From contig NZ_JAQEVU010000002.1 in NCBI RefSeq assembly GCF_027694345.1, forward strand, positions 214,506 through 278,505: a stretch of DNA of 64,000 nt. Direction: 5' to 3'. The position numbers were made by a program, and so were the translations under genes. Positions 8,395-16,461 of the stretch are shown one piece after another. Position 1 is the first letter of the stretch, and the number at the start of each line of letters is the position of its first letter. Source of the DNA: Varibaculum timonense_A (GTDB lineage: Bacteria > Actinomycetota > Actinomycetes > Actinomycetales > Actinomycetaceae). The notes under the pieces were generated by a model. It made no database searches and had not been told where the DNA came from. It worked only from the letters and a program-made list of their open reading frames with translations.

Positions 8395-10077
8395 ATGATT
8401 GACCAGCTATCTATCACTAATTTAGGGGTAATATCCCAGGCCGAGTTACGGTTTTCACCTGGTTTTACGGCGCTAACCGGAGAAACAGGGGCGGGGAAGA
8501 CTATGGTACTTTCCTCAATTGAACTATTGTTAGGACAAAAATCTAACTCTAACCTGGTTCGCTATGGGGAAACCGAGTTAGCGGTAGAGGGGATTTTTAC
8601 CTCAGCCCTAGCGTCTGCACCGGCACAGACGGTAATCGAGGCGGGCGGAATCGTTGAAGAGGACGAGATTATTTTAGCGCGTACGGTGCGAGCTAAAGGG
8701 CGTTCTCGCTCTCACGCAGGCGGACGCACGGTTCCCAGCGCAATACTGAGCAAAATCGGAGGAGAGCTGGTTACTATCCATGGGCAAGCCGAGCAGCTCA
8801 ACTTACGGACAGGCTCTAGGCAATTAGCTCTGCTGGACTCTTATGGTCAAGACGGTCATCGGGAACTGTTAAAACAGTTCCGGGAAAAGTATCACTCATG
8901 GCAACAACTGAAAGCAGACCTTGAGCAGTGGGAAAATCAGCAGCAGGCACGAGAAATGGAAGTGTCTAGGCTGCGAGAGGGGCTTGGTCTGCAAGAAAAG
9001 CTGCAGCCCTATCTTGGTGAAGAAGATGAACTGTTACGAAAAATTGAACGGCTAGGCAACATAGAGGATTTACGAGAAGCTGCCAGTCGTGCCTACAGTT
9101 ATCTTTCCGGCTCTGATGGCGATGGAAAAGATGCTGCCAGCCTGGTAGGGGCGGCAGTTCAGGCTCTAGAGCGTGGCGGTCAAAGCGATGAAGAACTATT
9201 ACAGTTCGCGCAAGGACTTCGCGATGTTTCCGCCATTATTATGGATATATCTGCCGAGGTAGGCGCGTATCTGAGTGATTTAGAGGCAGATCCTAGTGAA
9301 TTAGATAGCTCCCAATCTCGACTCTCTCAGTTGCGTAATGCCTATCGTCCTTACGCTAAAGATTTAGATAGTTGGCTTAGCTGGGCTGAAATGGCGCGTC
9401 AGAAACTGACTGAATTATCCGGTCCAAATAATCAGGGCACGCGTTTGCGAGAAGAGTTGGAAAAAACTGGCAGCGAGCTGCAAACATTAGGCAGTGAACT
9501 TACCAGAAATCGCCAGAGACTGGCAAAAGAGCTACAAAAGAAAGTTGCAAAGGAACTGGGCGGATTGCAAATGCAAAATGCCGGTTTTGAAATCGTGGTT
9601 GAAAGCTCTCCAAATCCCAGCATAAATGGCTATGACCAGGTGGTATTTGGGCTTCGACAAGCTAAAGGAGCGCCGGTTAGACCGGTATCCCAAGGAGCTT
9701 CCGGGGGAGAGCTATCGCGAATTATGCTTGCCTTAGAAGTAAGTTTAGCTACGCGTTGTCTATCCCAAGACACTCCAACTTTTATTTTTGATGAGGTCGA
9801 TGCCGGTATCGGAGGGCAAACCGCGCTGGCTGTTGGAGAACGCCTGGCTCGCCTAGCGCAGCATACCCAGGTAATAGTGGTAACTCATCTGCCGCAAGTG
9901 GCAGCTTGGGCTGATAAACAGCTGGTAGTTACGAAAACAGGCAACCAGGCCGGGGTGAGGGAAGTAACCGGCGAGGAACGGGAAGCAGAAATTGCGAGGA
10001 TGCTTGCCGGGAAAGCTCAGTCTAAATCTGCCCTTGACCATGCACGGGAACTGATTAGTAGCTGTCGCCTGGGGTAG
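8395..10077 (+). CDS. recN: DNA repair protein RecN
   Basis: SMC-like ATPase used in recombinational repair of double-strand breaks. The N-terminal Walker A is GETGAGKT (residue about 29), a coiled-coil middle spans about 160-400, and the C-terminal ABC signature SGGELSRIMLALE is followed by Walker B TFIFDEVDAGIGGQTA. The 560-residue length is usual. It starts 3 nt after nadK and is followed 9 nt later by steA, so it belongs to one long transcript. Confidence 0.96.
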   Translation: MIDQLSITNLGVISQAELRFSPGFTALTGETGAGKTMVLSSIELLLGQKSNSNLVRYGETELAVEGIFTSALASAPAQTVIEAGGIVEEDEIILARTVRAKGRSRSHAGGRTVPSAILSKIGGELVTIHGQAEQLNLRTGSRQLALLDSYGQDGHRELLKQFREKYHSWQQLKADLEQWENQQQAREMEVSRLREGLGLQEKLQPYLGEEDELLRKIERLGNIEDLREAASRAYSYLSGSDGDGKDAASLVGAAVQALERGGQSDEELLQFAQGLRDVSAIIMDISAEVGAYLSDLEADPSELDSSQSRLSQLRNAYRPYAKDLDSWLSWAEMARQKLTELSGPNNQGTRLREELEKTGSELQTLGSELTRNRQRLAKELQKKVAKELGGLQMQNAGFEIVVESSPNPSINGYDQVVFGLRQAKGAPVRPVSQGASGGELSRIMLALEVSLATRCLSQDTPTFIFDEVDAGIGGQTALAVGERLARLAQHTQVIVVTHLPQVAAWADKQLVVTKTGNQAGVREVTGEEREAEIARMLAGKAQSKSALDHARELISSCRLG

Positions 10078-10086
10078 TGTTATTGC

Positions 10087-11283
10087 GTGGGTATTTTTAA
10101 GCGACGCAAATTGCGAGAGGCAACATTAGCCTCTAGTTCGCGGGTGCGAGTTGATAAGAAAACAAAGCATCTAACTCAGCGACTCCAAGCCGGTGAAATC
10201 GCGGTTATTGACCATGCGGATATTGACCGGATAGCTGCGGAAACCCTGGTAGCAGCGGCTCCTAGTGCAGTGCTTAATGCTGCCAAGTCCACTACTGGGC
10301 GCTACCCCAATATGGGTCCTTCCATCATCGTTGATGCAGGAATAACCCTAATTGATGATTTAGGTTCCAGAATTATGAATCTTAAGGAAGGAACCAAGGT
10401 AACTATCGAGGGCAATTCGGTATTCCAAAACGGACAGTTAGTTGCCGAGGGGGTTCAACAAACTCCCGGCACTATTGCCGCCGATTTAGAAGAAGCTCGA
10501 AAAGGAGTATCCACTCAGATAGAGGCGTTCGCAGCTAATACGATGGAACATCTACGCCGAGAACGAGATTTACTACTAGACGGGGTGGGGGTTCCCGAGG
10601 TAAAAACCAAGTTTGCCGGTAAACACGCCCTAATCGTAGTGCGGGGATACCATTATCAAGAAGATTTGCGTTCTTTGCGACCCTATATTCGTGAATATAA
10701 ACCGGTGCTTGTGGGGGTAGATGGGGGAGCCGATGCCATCTTGGAACAGGGATACACCCCCGATATGATTATTGGCGATATGGATTCTGTATCTGACCAG
10801 GCGCTACGTTGCGGTGCGGAAATCGTGGTGCATGCCTACCGGAATGGTAAAGCTCCCGGTACGGAACGGTTAAAAAGAGAAGGAATCCCCCATGTGGTTT
10901 TTCCGGCTACCGGAACTTCCGAGGACGTAGCTATGCTGCTTGCCGATGATAAAGATGCGGAAATGATTGTGGCGTTGGGAACCCATGCGAGCTTGGTAGA
11001 GTTCCTGGATAAGGGGCGCTCCGGAATGGCATCTACCTTCCTAACGCGCCTTCGGGTGGAGTCAAAACTGGTCGATGCCAAGGGAGTATCTCAGTTATAT
11101 CAACCACGGGTGTCTACTTGGCAAACTTTGCTACTCGCCCTAGTAGGGGTGGGGGCTGTGGCAATTTCTTTGGCAGTTACTCCGGTAGGACAGACTTTTT
11201 ACGGCATTGTCGCTATCTATTTTAATGATTTGATTGACTTTTTCCGTCAGCTTTTCGGAATTGCTCCCTCACTAAAGGGCTAA
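10087..11283 (+). CDS. steA: SteA-like septum protein with thiamine-pyrophosphokinase-like fold
   Basis: Homologue by content and position of mycobacterial Rv1697 and of SteA, a cytokinetic-ring protein of Corynebacterium. A cytosolic domain has the TPPK-like motif GVDGGADAILEQGYTPD and GDMDSVSD (residues about 214-240). The C-terminus carries one membrane helix (about 345-367: LLLALVGVGAVAISLAV) followed by a short tail. The start is GTG. steB follows after 16 nt; the two proteins are known to act together in Corynebacterium cell separation. An enzymatic role has not been shown as far as I know, so I keep this as a structural or division role inferred from the family. Confidence 0.85.
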   Translation: MGIFKRRKLREATLASSSRVRVDKKTKHLTQRLQAGEIAVIDHADIDRIAAETLVAAAPSAVLNAAKSTTGRYPNMGPSIIVDAGITLIDDLGSRIMNLKEGTKVTIEGNSVFQNGQLVAEGVQQTPGTIAADLEEARKGVSTQIEAFAANTMEHLRRERDLLLDGVGVPEVKTKFAGKHALIVVRGYHYQEDLRSLRPYIREYKPVLVGVDGGADAILEQGYTPDMIIGDMDSVSDQALRCGAEIVVHAYRNGKAPGTERLKREGIPHVVFPATGTSEDVAMLLADDKDAEMIVALGTHASLVEFLDKGRSGMASTFLTRLRVESKLVDAKGVSQLYQPRVSTWQTLLLALVGVGAVAISLAVTPVGQTFYGIVAIYFNDLIDFFRQLFGIAPSLKG

Positions 11284-11299
11284 CCAAGGTAGGAGAAAA

Positions 11300-12229
11300 A
11301 TGATTGATTTTCGCTATCACTTAGTGTCACTCATGGCTGTGCTGGTAGCCCTCACTATGGGGGTGGTACTGGGAGCCGGACCCTTACAAGGTAAAATTTC
11401 CGATACCTTGTCGGGGCGGGTGGAAGCGCTTTCAAAGCAGCAAGCTGAACTGCGTCAGGTCAATGAAGATTTGGTGAAACAGGCAAATAGCGCTAGCGAA
11501 TATATTGGGGTATTAGGACGTAAAGTTACTCCCAATCAGCTGGCGGGCAAGAAAGTCGCAGTAGTGAGAATGCCGGGGGTAAGTGACGAAGCAATTAATG
11601 GAATAAATGAGCAATTGAAAATAGCTACCGGTACGATTGTGAACTCTGTGACCATAAAAGACAGTTGGTTCAGCGAAGAATTGCTATCTTATCGGGACAC
11701 TTTAGCCTCAACTTTAGCCGGTAAACTCGCAGATAAAGTTGATGCTAAAGTTTCTAGCCAGCAGGTATTGGCAACTGCTTTGGGTATGGGGCTAACTAGC
11801 GCCGACAAAGAGATACAAGCGCTAGTAAGTAACCTTTCGGCTGGAGATACTCCTTTGATTTCTAAGGAAACGGTAACTGACCCGGCGCAGATGATTTTAG
11901 TGTTAAGCCCCATTTCTAGCGAAAAGGATACAAAGGCTGGGGGCAGTCAAATCGATTTAGACTTCGTTAAAGGTATTGATGGAGCCCTTCCCAAAGGAAC
12001 AGTGATTGTTGGGAGCGCTAAGAATGAGACAGATTATTTAACGAAGATTCGCGCAGAAAAACTAGAAGTTACCACCGTAGATGGTATTGGTTCGGTTATG
12101 AGTAATACTTCGATTCCCTTTGCGCTTTTAGCAGATGAATCTGGAAATAACCAAGCCTATGGCAATGAGCATTATGCTAGCCAGCTTATTCCGCCCTTTC
12201 CCGATGCAGAAAAGGAGGAAAATAAATGA
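11300..12229 (+). CDS. steB: SteB/MctB-like membrane protein
   Basis: 309 residues with one N-terminal membrane helix (about 8-27, LMAVLVALTMGVVLGAGPL), a coiled coil at about 38-60 and a large extracytoplasmic domain. The N-terminal MIDFRYHLVSLMAVL pattern is the hallmark of the family that includes mycobacterial MctB (Rv1698, implicated in copper tolerance) and corynebacterial SteB (septum partner of SteA). Adjacency to steA and murJ favours the division and envelope role here. The ATG has AGGAG upstream. The stop overlaps the next start by 4 nt (ATGA). Confidence 0.85.
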   Translation: MIDFRYHLVSLMAVLVALTMGVVLGAGPLQGKISDTLSGRVEALSKQQAELRQVNEDLVKQANSASEYIGVLGRKVTPNQLAGKKVAVVRMPGVSDEAINGINEQLKIATGTIVNSVTIKDSWFSEELLSYRDTLASTLAGKLADKVDAKVSSQQVLATALGMGLTSADKEIQALVSNLSAGDTPLISKETVTDPAQMILVLSPISSEKDTKAGGSQIDLDFVKGIDGALPKGTVIVGSAKNETDYLTKIRAEKLEVTTVDGIGSVMSNTSIPFALLADESGNNQAYGNEHYASQLIPPFPDAEKEENK

Positions 12230-13140
12230 CACGGGCAGCCCAGGGGGTATTACTGGCAAGTGCCGGGTTTTTCCTAGCCAGGAAGTATCTGGTGCAGCAC
12301 CTTTCTCCCGAGCAACTTCGCCGCTATGAACGCCAGAATTTTCATGGCAAAACCGTAAACCTTAGCGGGGGAATCAAAGTTGCAACTGGCTGTTTGACCA
12401 GCGCCCTGGCACTTTCTGGCAATATGGCCGCAAAATTTGGGGCAATAGTGCCGGTGGCAGCAGGAGCAGCCCTGGGATATATTGATGACACCCAGGCGCA
12501 AACGCCTTTTGATACGCGACCAGAAAACGCTGATTCCCAAGAAGTAACCATCAATAACGCTGAGGCTAATCCGGGACAGAAAACTGGCGTTAATACTGCT
12601 GCGAAGGGATTTCACGGGCATTTGCGAGCCTTAGCTCAGGGAAAAGTTACTACCGGTGCTTTGAAGATTGCCGGTATCGGAATCGGAGCCGGTATAGGCG
12701 CGGTTGGAATTGGTCGTTCCCGAGGTAGCGGTTTGCCCTCCTGGGCGCTAGATACAGTGCTAATTGCCGGTAGTGCGAATCTGGCTAACCTATTTGACCT
12801 GCGTCCAGGGCGTTGCTTAAAACTAGGGACTCTGATTAGCCTGCTACTTAGGGGCAATAAAGGTGCTGCCAAAATCTTAGGAAGCGGGGCGCTGACGGTT
12901 TGCCTCCTAGAACTACCTAAAGACCTAGGAGAAAAGGAAATGCTGGGGGATACCGGTGCTAACGCCCTCGGGGCGCTACTGGGGGTAGCGTTAGCGCAAA
13001 AAACTAAGCTACCTGGGAAACTATTGGCTGTCCTGGCGGTAGTTACCTTAAACGCCGCCAGCGAGAAAATATCCTTTTCCCAGGTAATCTCGGGTAATGC
13101 GGTATTGCGGGCTATAGATAACCTAGGGCGCAGGTGTTGA
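12226..13140 (+). CDS. MraY/WecA-like polytopic membrane protein, function unknown
   Basis: 304-residue, strongly hydrophobic protein with several predicted membrane helices. It retains spaced acidic motifs resembling the MraY/WecA polyprenyl-phosphate phosphosugar transferases: YIDDTQAQ (about 85), NLFDLRPGR (about 187) and GDTGANALGALLG (about 242), with GHLRALAQGKVTTG between the first two. The usual NxxNxxDGLDGL core is replaced, so it is a divergent member. It overlaps steB by 4 nt and murJ by 7 nt, placing it in a septum/lipid II operon. It may bind or modify a polyprenyl-linked sugar. That is an inference from motifs and context only. Confidence 0.7.
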   Translation: MTRAAQGVLLASAGFFLARKYLVQHLSPEQLRRYERQNFHGKTVNLSGGIKVATGCLTSALALSGNMAAKFGAIVPVAAGAALGYIDDTQAQTPFDTRPENADSQEVTINNAEANPGQKTGVNTAAKGFHGHLRALAQGKVTTGALKIAGIGIGAGIGAVGIGRSRGSGLPSWALDTVLIAGSANLANLFDLRPGRCLKLGTLISLLLRGNKGAAKILGSGALTVCLLELPKDLGEKEMLGDTGANALGALLGVALAQKTKLPGKLLAVLAVVTLNAASEKISFSQVISGNAVLRAIDNLGRRC

Positions 13141-14756
13141 AAAAACCGGGATTAGGCAACCGGCTGCCCGCATTAGCGTCGGCTGTCGGGCTAATTTCTG
13201 TCCTCACTTTACTCTCGAGATTTTTTGGTTTTGGGCGTTGGCTGACCCAATCTGCTTGGGTAGGCACGGGAGCCTTCGCGAACGCCTACGCTACCGCTAA
13301 TCAGCTGCCAACAGTTCTATTTGAGGTGGTCGCCGGGGGAGCGCTCGCGGGAGTAACTATTCCGATTCTTGCCGGTCCGATTGCCGATGAGTTAAGAGCC
13401 GAGGTGCAACGTATATCTTCGGCTCTCATTTCCTGGGCGTTGTTACTGCTCACGCCGATAGGGGTGATGGTTTATTTTCTAGCACCTTGGATAGGTCAGG
13501 TAATGCCTTGTCCCCAAGGGGCTGACCCGCAGCTGCAAGCCCATTTAATTAGCGTCTTTTTGCAAATGTTTGCGCTGCAAGTGCCCCTTTATGGATTGTG
13601 TGTAGTCGGCACCGGTATTTTGCAAGCCCATGAAAAATTTTTACTGCCCGCTTTAGGTCCATTGCTTAACTCCCTGGTGGTAATCAGCACTTACGCGATT
13701 TTTGGTTACCTTACTCCCTCGGTTTCTGATCCTGAGCAGGTGGCTCATAACGCTATTTTGATTTTGGGCTGGGGGACTACCGCTGGGGTAGCGGCCATGA
13801 GTCTACCGCTATTTATTCCGATTTACCGTCTGGGGATTCGTTGGCGTCCCACTTTACGTTTGGGACAAGGGCGAGGACGGAAAGCTATGCAGCTAGCGGG
13901 GGCAGGGGTGGGGTCTCTAATTGCGCAACAGTTCTCAGTGCTGGTAATCATTTTGGTTACCCGCAGCTATGGCGTGGAAGGCTCTTTGCCTATCTACCAG
14001 TACTCGCAATCGGTATATATGTTGCCCTATGCGGTATTGGCGGTTCCGATTGCTACTGCGATGTTTCCCAGGTTATCTTGGCTTATCCATCGAGGCGATA
14101 AGGGGGCATTCAACCTGGAATGTGCATCTTCAACGCGATTTGTAACCGGAATCGGTCTTTTCGGGTCGGCGCTGCTGGTGTCGGTGGCTCGTCCGGTAAC
14201 TGATATTTTTGCGCGAATTAATCCCGTTCCAGGAATGTTATGGGCACTGGTGGCAATGGCACCTGCCGTGGTGGGCTACGGATTGGTCTATCATCTTTCA
14301 CGGGTTCTCTACGCTTTAGGAGGAGCGAAACAGGCGGTGATAGCAGCCTCTGCTGGGTGGCTGACGGTAGCGGCTCTTTCCTGGGGGTTGAGTGCCTGTT
14401 TATCTAGTATTTGCGCTAATCGCGCTAATGCTATTTTGCTTGCCTTGGGGTTGGCGCAATCGGTAGGTATGAGCGTGGGGGCGCTGGGACTGCTAATCGG
14501 TCTGCGGCAGATTGCGGGAAAACCAGCCTTAAGGGGCGTTGCCCCGGCTGCTGGTTATGGCTTTTTTCTAGCGTTAGGGGCAGGGGTGTCTGGTTGGTTT
14601 ATTTCTGGTTATTTGATGGAGTTATGGGTGAATATATTTGGTACTTTTTTTGCGGCCGCCCTTGCGGGGATTGTGACCGTGGCTATTATGAGCCCGCTGC
14701 TAGTGCGCCAGTTGCGCGAGCGTAAAAATGATTTATCTACTTCCGGCAATAAATAG
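13134..14756 (+). CDS. murJ: MurJ-type lipid II flippase
   Basis: 540-residue MOP/MviN-family protein with about 14 hydrophobic segments, predicted to flip lipid II for peptidoglycan synthesis. Early motifs SVLTLLSRFFGFGR and the charged residues in loops 1-2 fit the family. GTG start; the first 7 nt overlap the preceding gene. In Mycobacterium MurJ is encoded elsewhere with a large cytosolic extension, which this protein lacks. Being translated directly after the MraY-like protein and SteA/SteB suggests coordinated envelope synthesis at the septum. Confidence 0.9.
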   Translation: MLKKPGLGNRLPALASAVGLISVLTLLSRFFGFGRWLTQSAWVGTGAFANAYATANQLPTVLFEVVAGGALAGVTIPILAGPIADELRAEVQRISSALISWALLLLTPIGVMVYFLAPWIGQVMPCPQGADPQLQAHLISVFLQMFALQVPLYGLCVVGTGILQAHEKFLLPALGPLLNSLVVISTYAIFGYLTPSVSDPEQVAHNAILILGWGTTAGVAAMSLPLFIPIYRLGIRWRPTLRLGQGRGRKAMQLAGAGVGSLIAQQFSVLVIILVTRSYGVEGSLPIYQYSQSVYMLPYAVLAVPIATAMFPRLSWLIHRGDKGAFNLECASSTRFVTGIGLFGSALLVSVARPVTDIFARINPVPGMLWALVAMAPAVVGYGLVYHLSRVLYALGGAKQAVIAASAGWLTVAALSWGLSACLSSICANRANAILLALGLAQSVGMSVGALGLLIGLRQIAGKPALRGVAPAAGYGFFLALGAGVSGWFISGYLMELWVNIFGTFFAAALAGIVTVAIMSPLLVRQLRERKNDLSTSGNK

Positions 14757-14882
14757 GCAGCTAGGTGCAGAAATAACCAAGGGGGGATAGGTTAGGAAGT
14801 GGGCGCGGTAATGGTCGAACCCTACCTAGATGATAAATCTGAACAGTAATCGAATAGCTTGATAGAAACTGAAAGTGAAACT
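14757..14882. other. intergenic region, no clear gene
   Basis: Between murJ and the NUDIX gene. It holds a GGGGGG run and a 12-codon open frame (14811-14849) that I do not call. In Mycobacterium, pyrG lies between the steB-like gene and the NUDIX gene; no trace of it is seen here. Confidence 0.4.
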
Positions 14883-15551
14883 ATGCAACTGCGTGATGAA
14901 ACCTATAAGTATCCGGTAGAAAAACAAGAACTGATTTACCACGGACAGGTGTTTGATTTTCAAAGTGACCAAGTGCGTCTGCATAAAGATGAGCCTGTGG
15001 TGCGTCGAGATTATCTTTCTCACCCCGGAGCAGTCGCGATTGCAGCGGTGCGCCCGGTTCAGGGAGCTGATGAATCTTCAAAGGAACTTGCTGATTGGGA
15101 GATTCTTTTGCTCCGTCAATATCGTCATCCGGTGCGTGCTTTCCTGTGGGAGATTCCGGCGGGTTTATTGGATAAACCGGGCGAAGATCGTTTGAGCGCT
15201 GCCCGCCGAGAGCTTTGGGAGGAAGCTAATCTTCAGGCAGCAAATTGGAAAGTGCTGGTAGATTTCTTCACTTCTCCCGGTGGTAGCAGTGAACATTTAC
15301 GGATATTTTTAGCGCGCGGAATCTCTGCTGTGAGCGGTCAGCCTTTCGATAGGCGTGAAGAAGAACGAGATATGTGCCTTGCCTGGTTTCCTCTAGACCA
15401 AGCAAGAGATGCCCTACTCAGCGGCAGTCTACATAATCCATCGGCTCTGGCTGCGGTATTGGCGAGTATTGAGTCCTTGAGAAATGGTTGGCGTTCTTTG
15501 CGTAGCCCCTCTGCGCCCTTCATAGCTGATCCGCTTCTGCTTGAGCGTTAA
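14883..15551 (+). CDS. NUDIX hydrolase, ADP-ribose pyrophosphatase type
   Basis: 222-residue NUDIX protein. The Nudix box is GEDRLSAARRELWEEAN near residue 100, and the preceding FLWEIPAGLLD is typical of ADP-ribose pyrophosphatases (Rv1700-like). Predicted to split ADP-ribose into AMP and ribose 5-phosphate. The ATG at 14883 with GAAAGTGA upstream is preferred over a TTG 24 nt earlier in the same frame. It keeps the ancestral position downstream of the recN/steAB cluster. Confidence 0.88.
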   Translation: MQLRDETYKYPVEKQELIYHGQVFDFQSDQVRLHKDEPVVRRDYLSHPGAVAIAAVRPVQGADESSKELADWEILLLRQYRHPVRAFLWEIPAGLLDKPGEDRLSAARRELWEEANLQAANWKVLVDFFTSPGGSSEHLRIFLARGISAVSGQPFDRREEERDMCLAWFPLDQARDALLSGSLHNPSALAAVLASIESLRNGWRSLRSPSAPFIADPLLLER

Positions 15552-15594
15552 AACGCGCGTCAGCTAGCCGTCTCCATTGGGGTTTTTGTTAAAC

Positions 15595-15608
15595 CAACCG
15601 GTTTGTTG
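15595..15608. promoter_or_regulatory. candidate SufR operator, CAAC-N6-GTTG
   Basis: Exact CAAC-CGGTTT-GTTG inverted repeat, 125 bp before the sufR start, with a nested 8-bp palindrome AACCGGTT. The spacing equals the site I recall for cyanobacterial SufR. Binding by this actinobacterial SufR is inferred. Confidence 0.4.
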
Positions 15609-15697
15609 AGGGCGAATTCAACTTCATTTGTGTGTTGTACCCGCCACACTTCCCTTTAGTAGACATTTTTGCAAGTAACCTGTTTCTAAAATGCGTT

Positions 15698-15718
15698 AAA
15701 ATAGCTAAGGTCTATTTT
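15698..15718. promoter_or_regulatory. inverted repeat in the sufR leader, second candidate operator
   Basis: Perfect 7-bp arms AAAATAG and CTATTTT separated by 7 nt, directly before the AGGAGGGG ribosome site of sufR. Its position would suit autorepression, by DNA binding or as an RNA hairpin. Confidence 0.4.
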
Positions 15719-15732
15719 TAAGGAGGGGAAAC

Positions 15733-16410
15733 GTGAGCGACACGGAACCGACTCGGCAAACAGTTCTAGATTTGATAGTCGAAAAAGGCCCCGTTACCGC
15801 CGCCCACCTGGCGAAAATCCTCCGGCTTACTACCGCGGCTATTCGTCGCCACATTACTGCTCTAGAATCCGCCCAGATGATTGCAGTATACGAAAGTGGA
15901 CAACAGACCAAACGGGGGCGTGGTCGGCCGGCGCGTCACTACATCGCTACCGGTAAAGGACGGGAAGGGCTTAGCGAGGATTACTCAAAACTTGCAAGTC
16001 GGGCTCTGGGATTTATTGAGCAAGTCGCCGGTCCGGATGGAATAGACAGTTTCGCTGCTGCTCATTCGCGCGATATTGAACGTCGTTACGCGCCTTTGAT
16101 AAAAGAAGCTGGTACAGACCCGAGGTCGCGTGCCCGCGCCCTCGCCGATGCCTTAACCGCCGATGGGTATGCCGCTACGGTGCGCGAGGTAGGCAATGGC
16201 GGTTTTGCAGTACAGCTTTGCCAAGGAAACTGCCCGGTGCAAGAAGTTGCGGGTGAGTTTCCGCAACTATGTGAGGCGGAAACTCAAGCGTTTTCCCGTC
16301 TTTTGGACGTACATGTGCAACGCTTGGCGACTTTGGCGGATGGGGAGCATGTATGTACCACCTCGGTGCCAATAGCTCTGCCCACTCCTAAATTCCCTAT
16401 TAACCGCTAA
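15733..16410 (+). CDS. sufR: SufR, iron-sulfur-sensing transcriptional regulator of the suf operon
   Basis: 225-residue winged-helix regulator (DNA-binding part residues about 8-70, LAKILRLTTAAIRRHITALE). Four cysteines near the C-terminus, C163-x3-C167-x12-C180-x27-C208, have the same spacing as the cluster-binding cysteines I recall for mycobacterial SufR (Rv1460), so it likely carries a 4Fe-4S cluster. In the family the holo-form represses suf when Fe-S supply is adequate. GTG start with a strong AGGAGG site. It is first in the suf operon, with two candidate operators upstream. Confidence 0.93.
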   Translation: MSDTEPTRQTVLDLIVEKGPVTAAHLAKILRLTTAAIRRHITALESAQMIAVYESGQQTKRGRGRPARHYIATGKGREGLSEDYSKLASRALGFIEQVAGPDGIDSFAAAHSRDIERRYAPLIKEAGTDPRSRARALADALTADGYAATVREVGNGGFAVQLCQGNCPVQEVAGEFPQLCEAETQAFSRLLDVHVQRLATLADGEHVCTTSVPIALPTPKFPINR

Positions 16411-16461
16411 ACATGACACAGTAGAGCACAAGGAAACAACAAAAGAGGGATTGACACACAA

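Noticed and set aside
14811..14849. 12-codon frame between murJ and the NUDIX gene
   Set aside because: Too short to judge; its ribosome site is poorly placed and no regulatory logic is apparent.
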